Of a stretch of DNA of 6,804 nucleotides, positions 6,551-6,804 are shown in pieces (positions within the stretch are counted from its first letter, which is position 1; the number at the start of each line of letters is the position of its first letter). The stretch comes from Chloroflexota bacterium. Lineage in GTDB: Bacteria > Chloroflexota > Anaerolineae > B4-G1 > SLSP01. The stretch is from positions 1 to 6,804 of the forward strand of contig JAKJAB010000191.1 in the NCBI GenBank assembly GCA_022707725.1. Reading direction: 5' to 3'. The notes beneath the pieces were generated by a model. It had not been told where the DNA came from. It saw nothing but the letters and a program-made list of their open reading frames with translations, and did no database searches. Made by a program: the position numbers and the translations under genes.

Positions 6551-6571
6551 AAACTAGAAATTAGAAATTAG
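6551..6571 (+). repeat. Three-unit 7-bp tandem repeat upstream of the sulfatase
   Basis: AAACTAG, AAATTAG, AAATTAG run head to tail, with decayed continuation (CTAAAGG, CTAGAATTGG) to the sulfatase ribosome site. The tract is strikingly A/T-rich against its neighbours. No good plus-strand promoter could be placed outside it: TTGCCA at 6525-6530 has no acceptable -10 box at 17 nt. Confidence 0.75.
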
Positions 6572-6597
6572 AGCTAAAGGCTAGAATTGGAGGGAAT

Positions 6598-6804
6598 ATG
6601 GCTCAAGAAAATACTCACCCCAACGTGATCTGGATTTTCGGCGATCAACATCGCGCGCAGGCGACCGGCTATATGGGCGATCCCAACGCTCACACGCCCA
6701 ATCTCGACCGGCTCGCGGCAGAGGGGTTGGCGTTCACGCGGGCGGTTTCTGGGTTCCCGCTGTGCTGTCCCTTTCGCGGCTCGCTACTCACCGGGCGCTA
6801 TCCA
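6598..6804 (+). CDS. Sulfatase, Cys-type (family S1), N-terminal 69 codons
   Basis: The first 69 residues of a sulfatase cut by the right edge. The N-terminal block NVIWIFGDQHR (9-19) places metal-binding D16 after a beta strand, followed by HTPNLDRLAAEGLAF (32-46), a hallmark of the alkaline-phosphatase-like sulfatases. The active-site signature is CCPFRGSLLTGRYP (56-69): it fits C-x-P-x-R-x-x-LLTG, so C56 is the residue expected to be oxidised to formylglycine. Ser is usual at the position held by F59. GGAGGG (6589-6594) lies 3-4 nt before ATG 6598. No signal peptide is seen, which suggests a cytoplasmic enzyme. The substrate cannot be deduced; sulfate esters or related phosphonate esters are possible for this fold. 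Confidence 0.93.
   Translation, partial: MAQENTHPNVIWIFGDQHRAQATGYMGDPNAHTPNLDRLAAEGLAFTRAVSGFPLCCPFRGSLLTGRYP

Overview
The window is moderately GC-rich, protein-dense bacterial DNA. The gene mix suggests a Chloroflexota (Anaerolineae-like) genome: a secreted lamin-tail/DUF11 protein, an ABC-2 exporter, a membrane protein carrying a zinc ribbon, a CPBP protease, DUF3592 and a Cys-type sulfatase. Short degenerate A/T-rich repeats at gene junctions fit the same picture. This assignment is an inference from gene content and style; there is no rRNA or other marker gene in the window.

Layout. Bases 1-1627 (minus strand) hold the N-terminal 542 codons of a large secreted protein: signal peptide, lamin-tail domain, two DUF11 repeats and the start of a second lamin-tail domain. 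It runs off the left edge. A 187-bp divergent intergenic region (1628-1814) carries a promoter candidate for each direction. From 1815 to 6264 five genes run on the plus strand with small gaps or overlaps. They encode an ABC-2 type ATPase, its six-helix permease, a membrane protein with an extracellular Ig-like domain and a cytosolic zinc ribbon, a CPBP-family intramembrane protease (EExxxR present), and a membrane protein with two DUF3592-like domains. A short MoaD/ThiS-like sulfur-carrier gene on the minus strand converges on this cluster with only 3 bp between the stop codons. It is divergently paired, across a 90-bp spacer, with a Cys-type sulfatase whose first 69 codons close the window.

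Working together. The five plus-strand genes look like one transcription unit. The ATPase and permease are a plausible exporter of the NatAB/YhaQP-like ABC-2 kind. The Ig/zinc-ribbon protein overlaps the permease gene and is likely translationally coupled to it. The CPBP protease and DUF3592 protein follow with 31-nt and 2-nt gaps. The exported substrate is not visible: I found no precursor peptide, regulator or sensor kinase here.

The least ordinary structure is at the gene boundaries. A period-9/10 inverted repeat supplies the stop codon of the ATPase. A degenerate 8-bp tandem repeat encodes both the C-terminal tail of the permease and the start of the next gene, in two frames. A 7-bp repeat sits before the sulfatase. 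A degenerate tract of similar texture lies in the first divergent spacer. Small repeats seem to have spread to gene ends and, in two cases, been read into protein.
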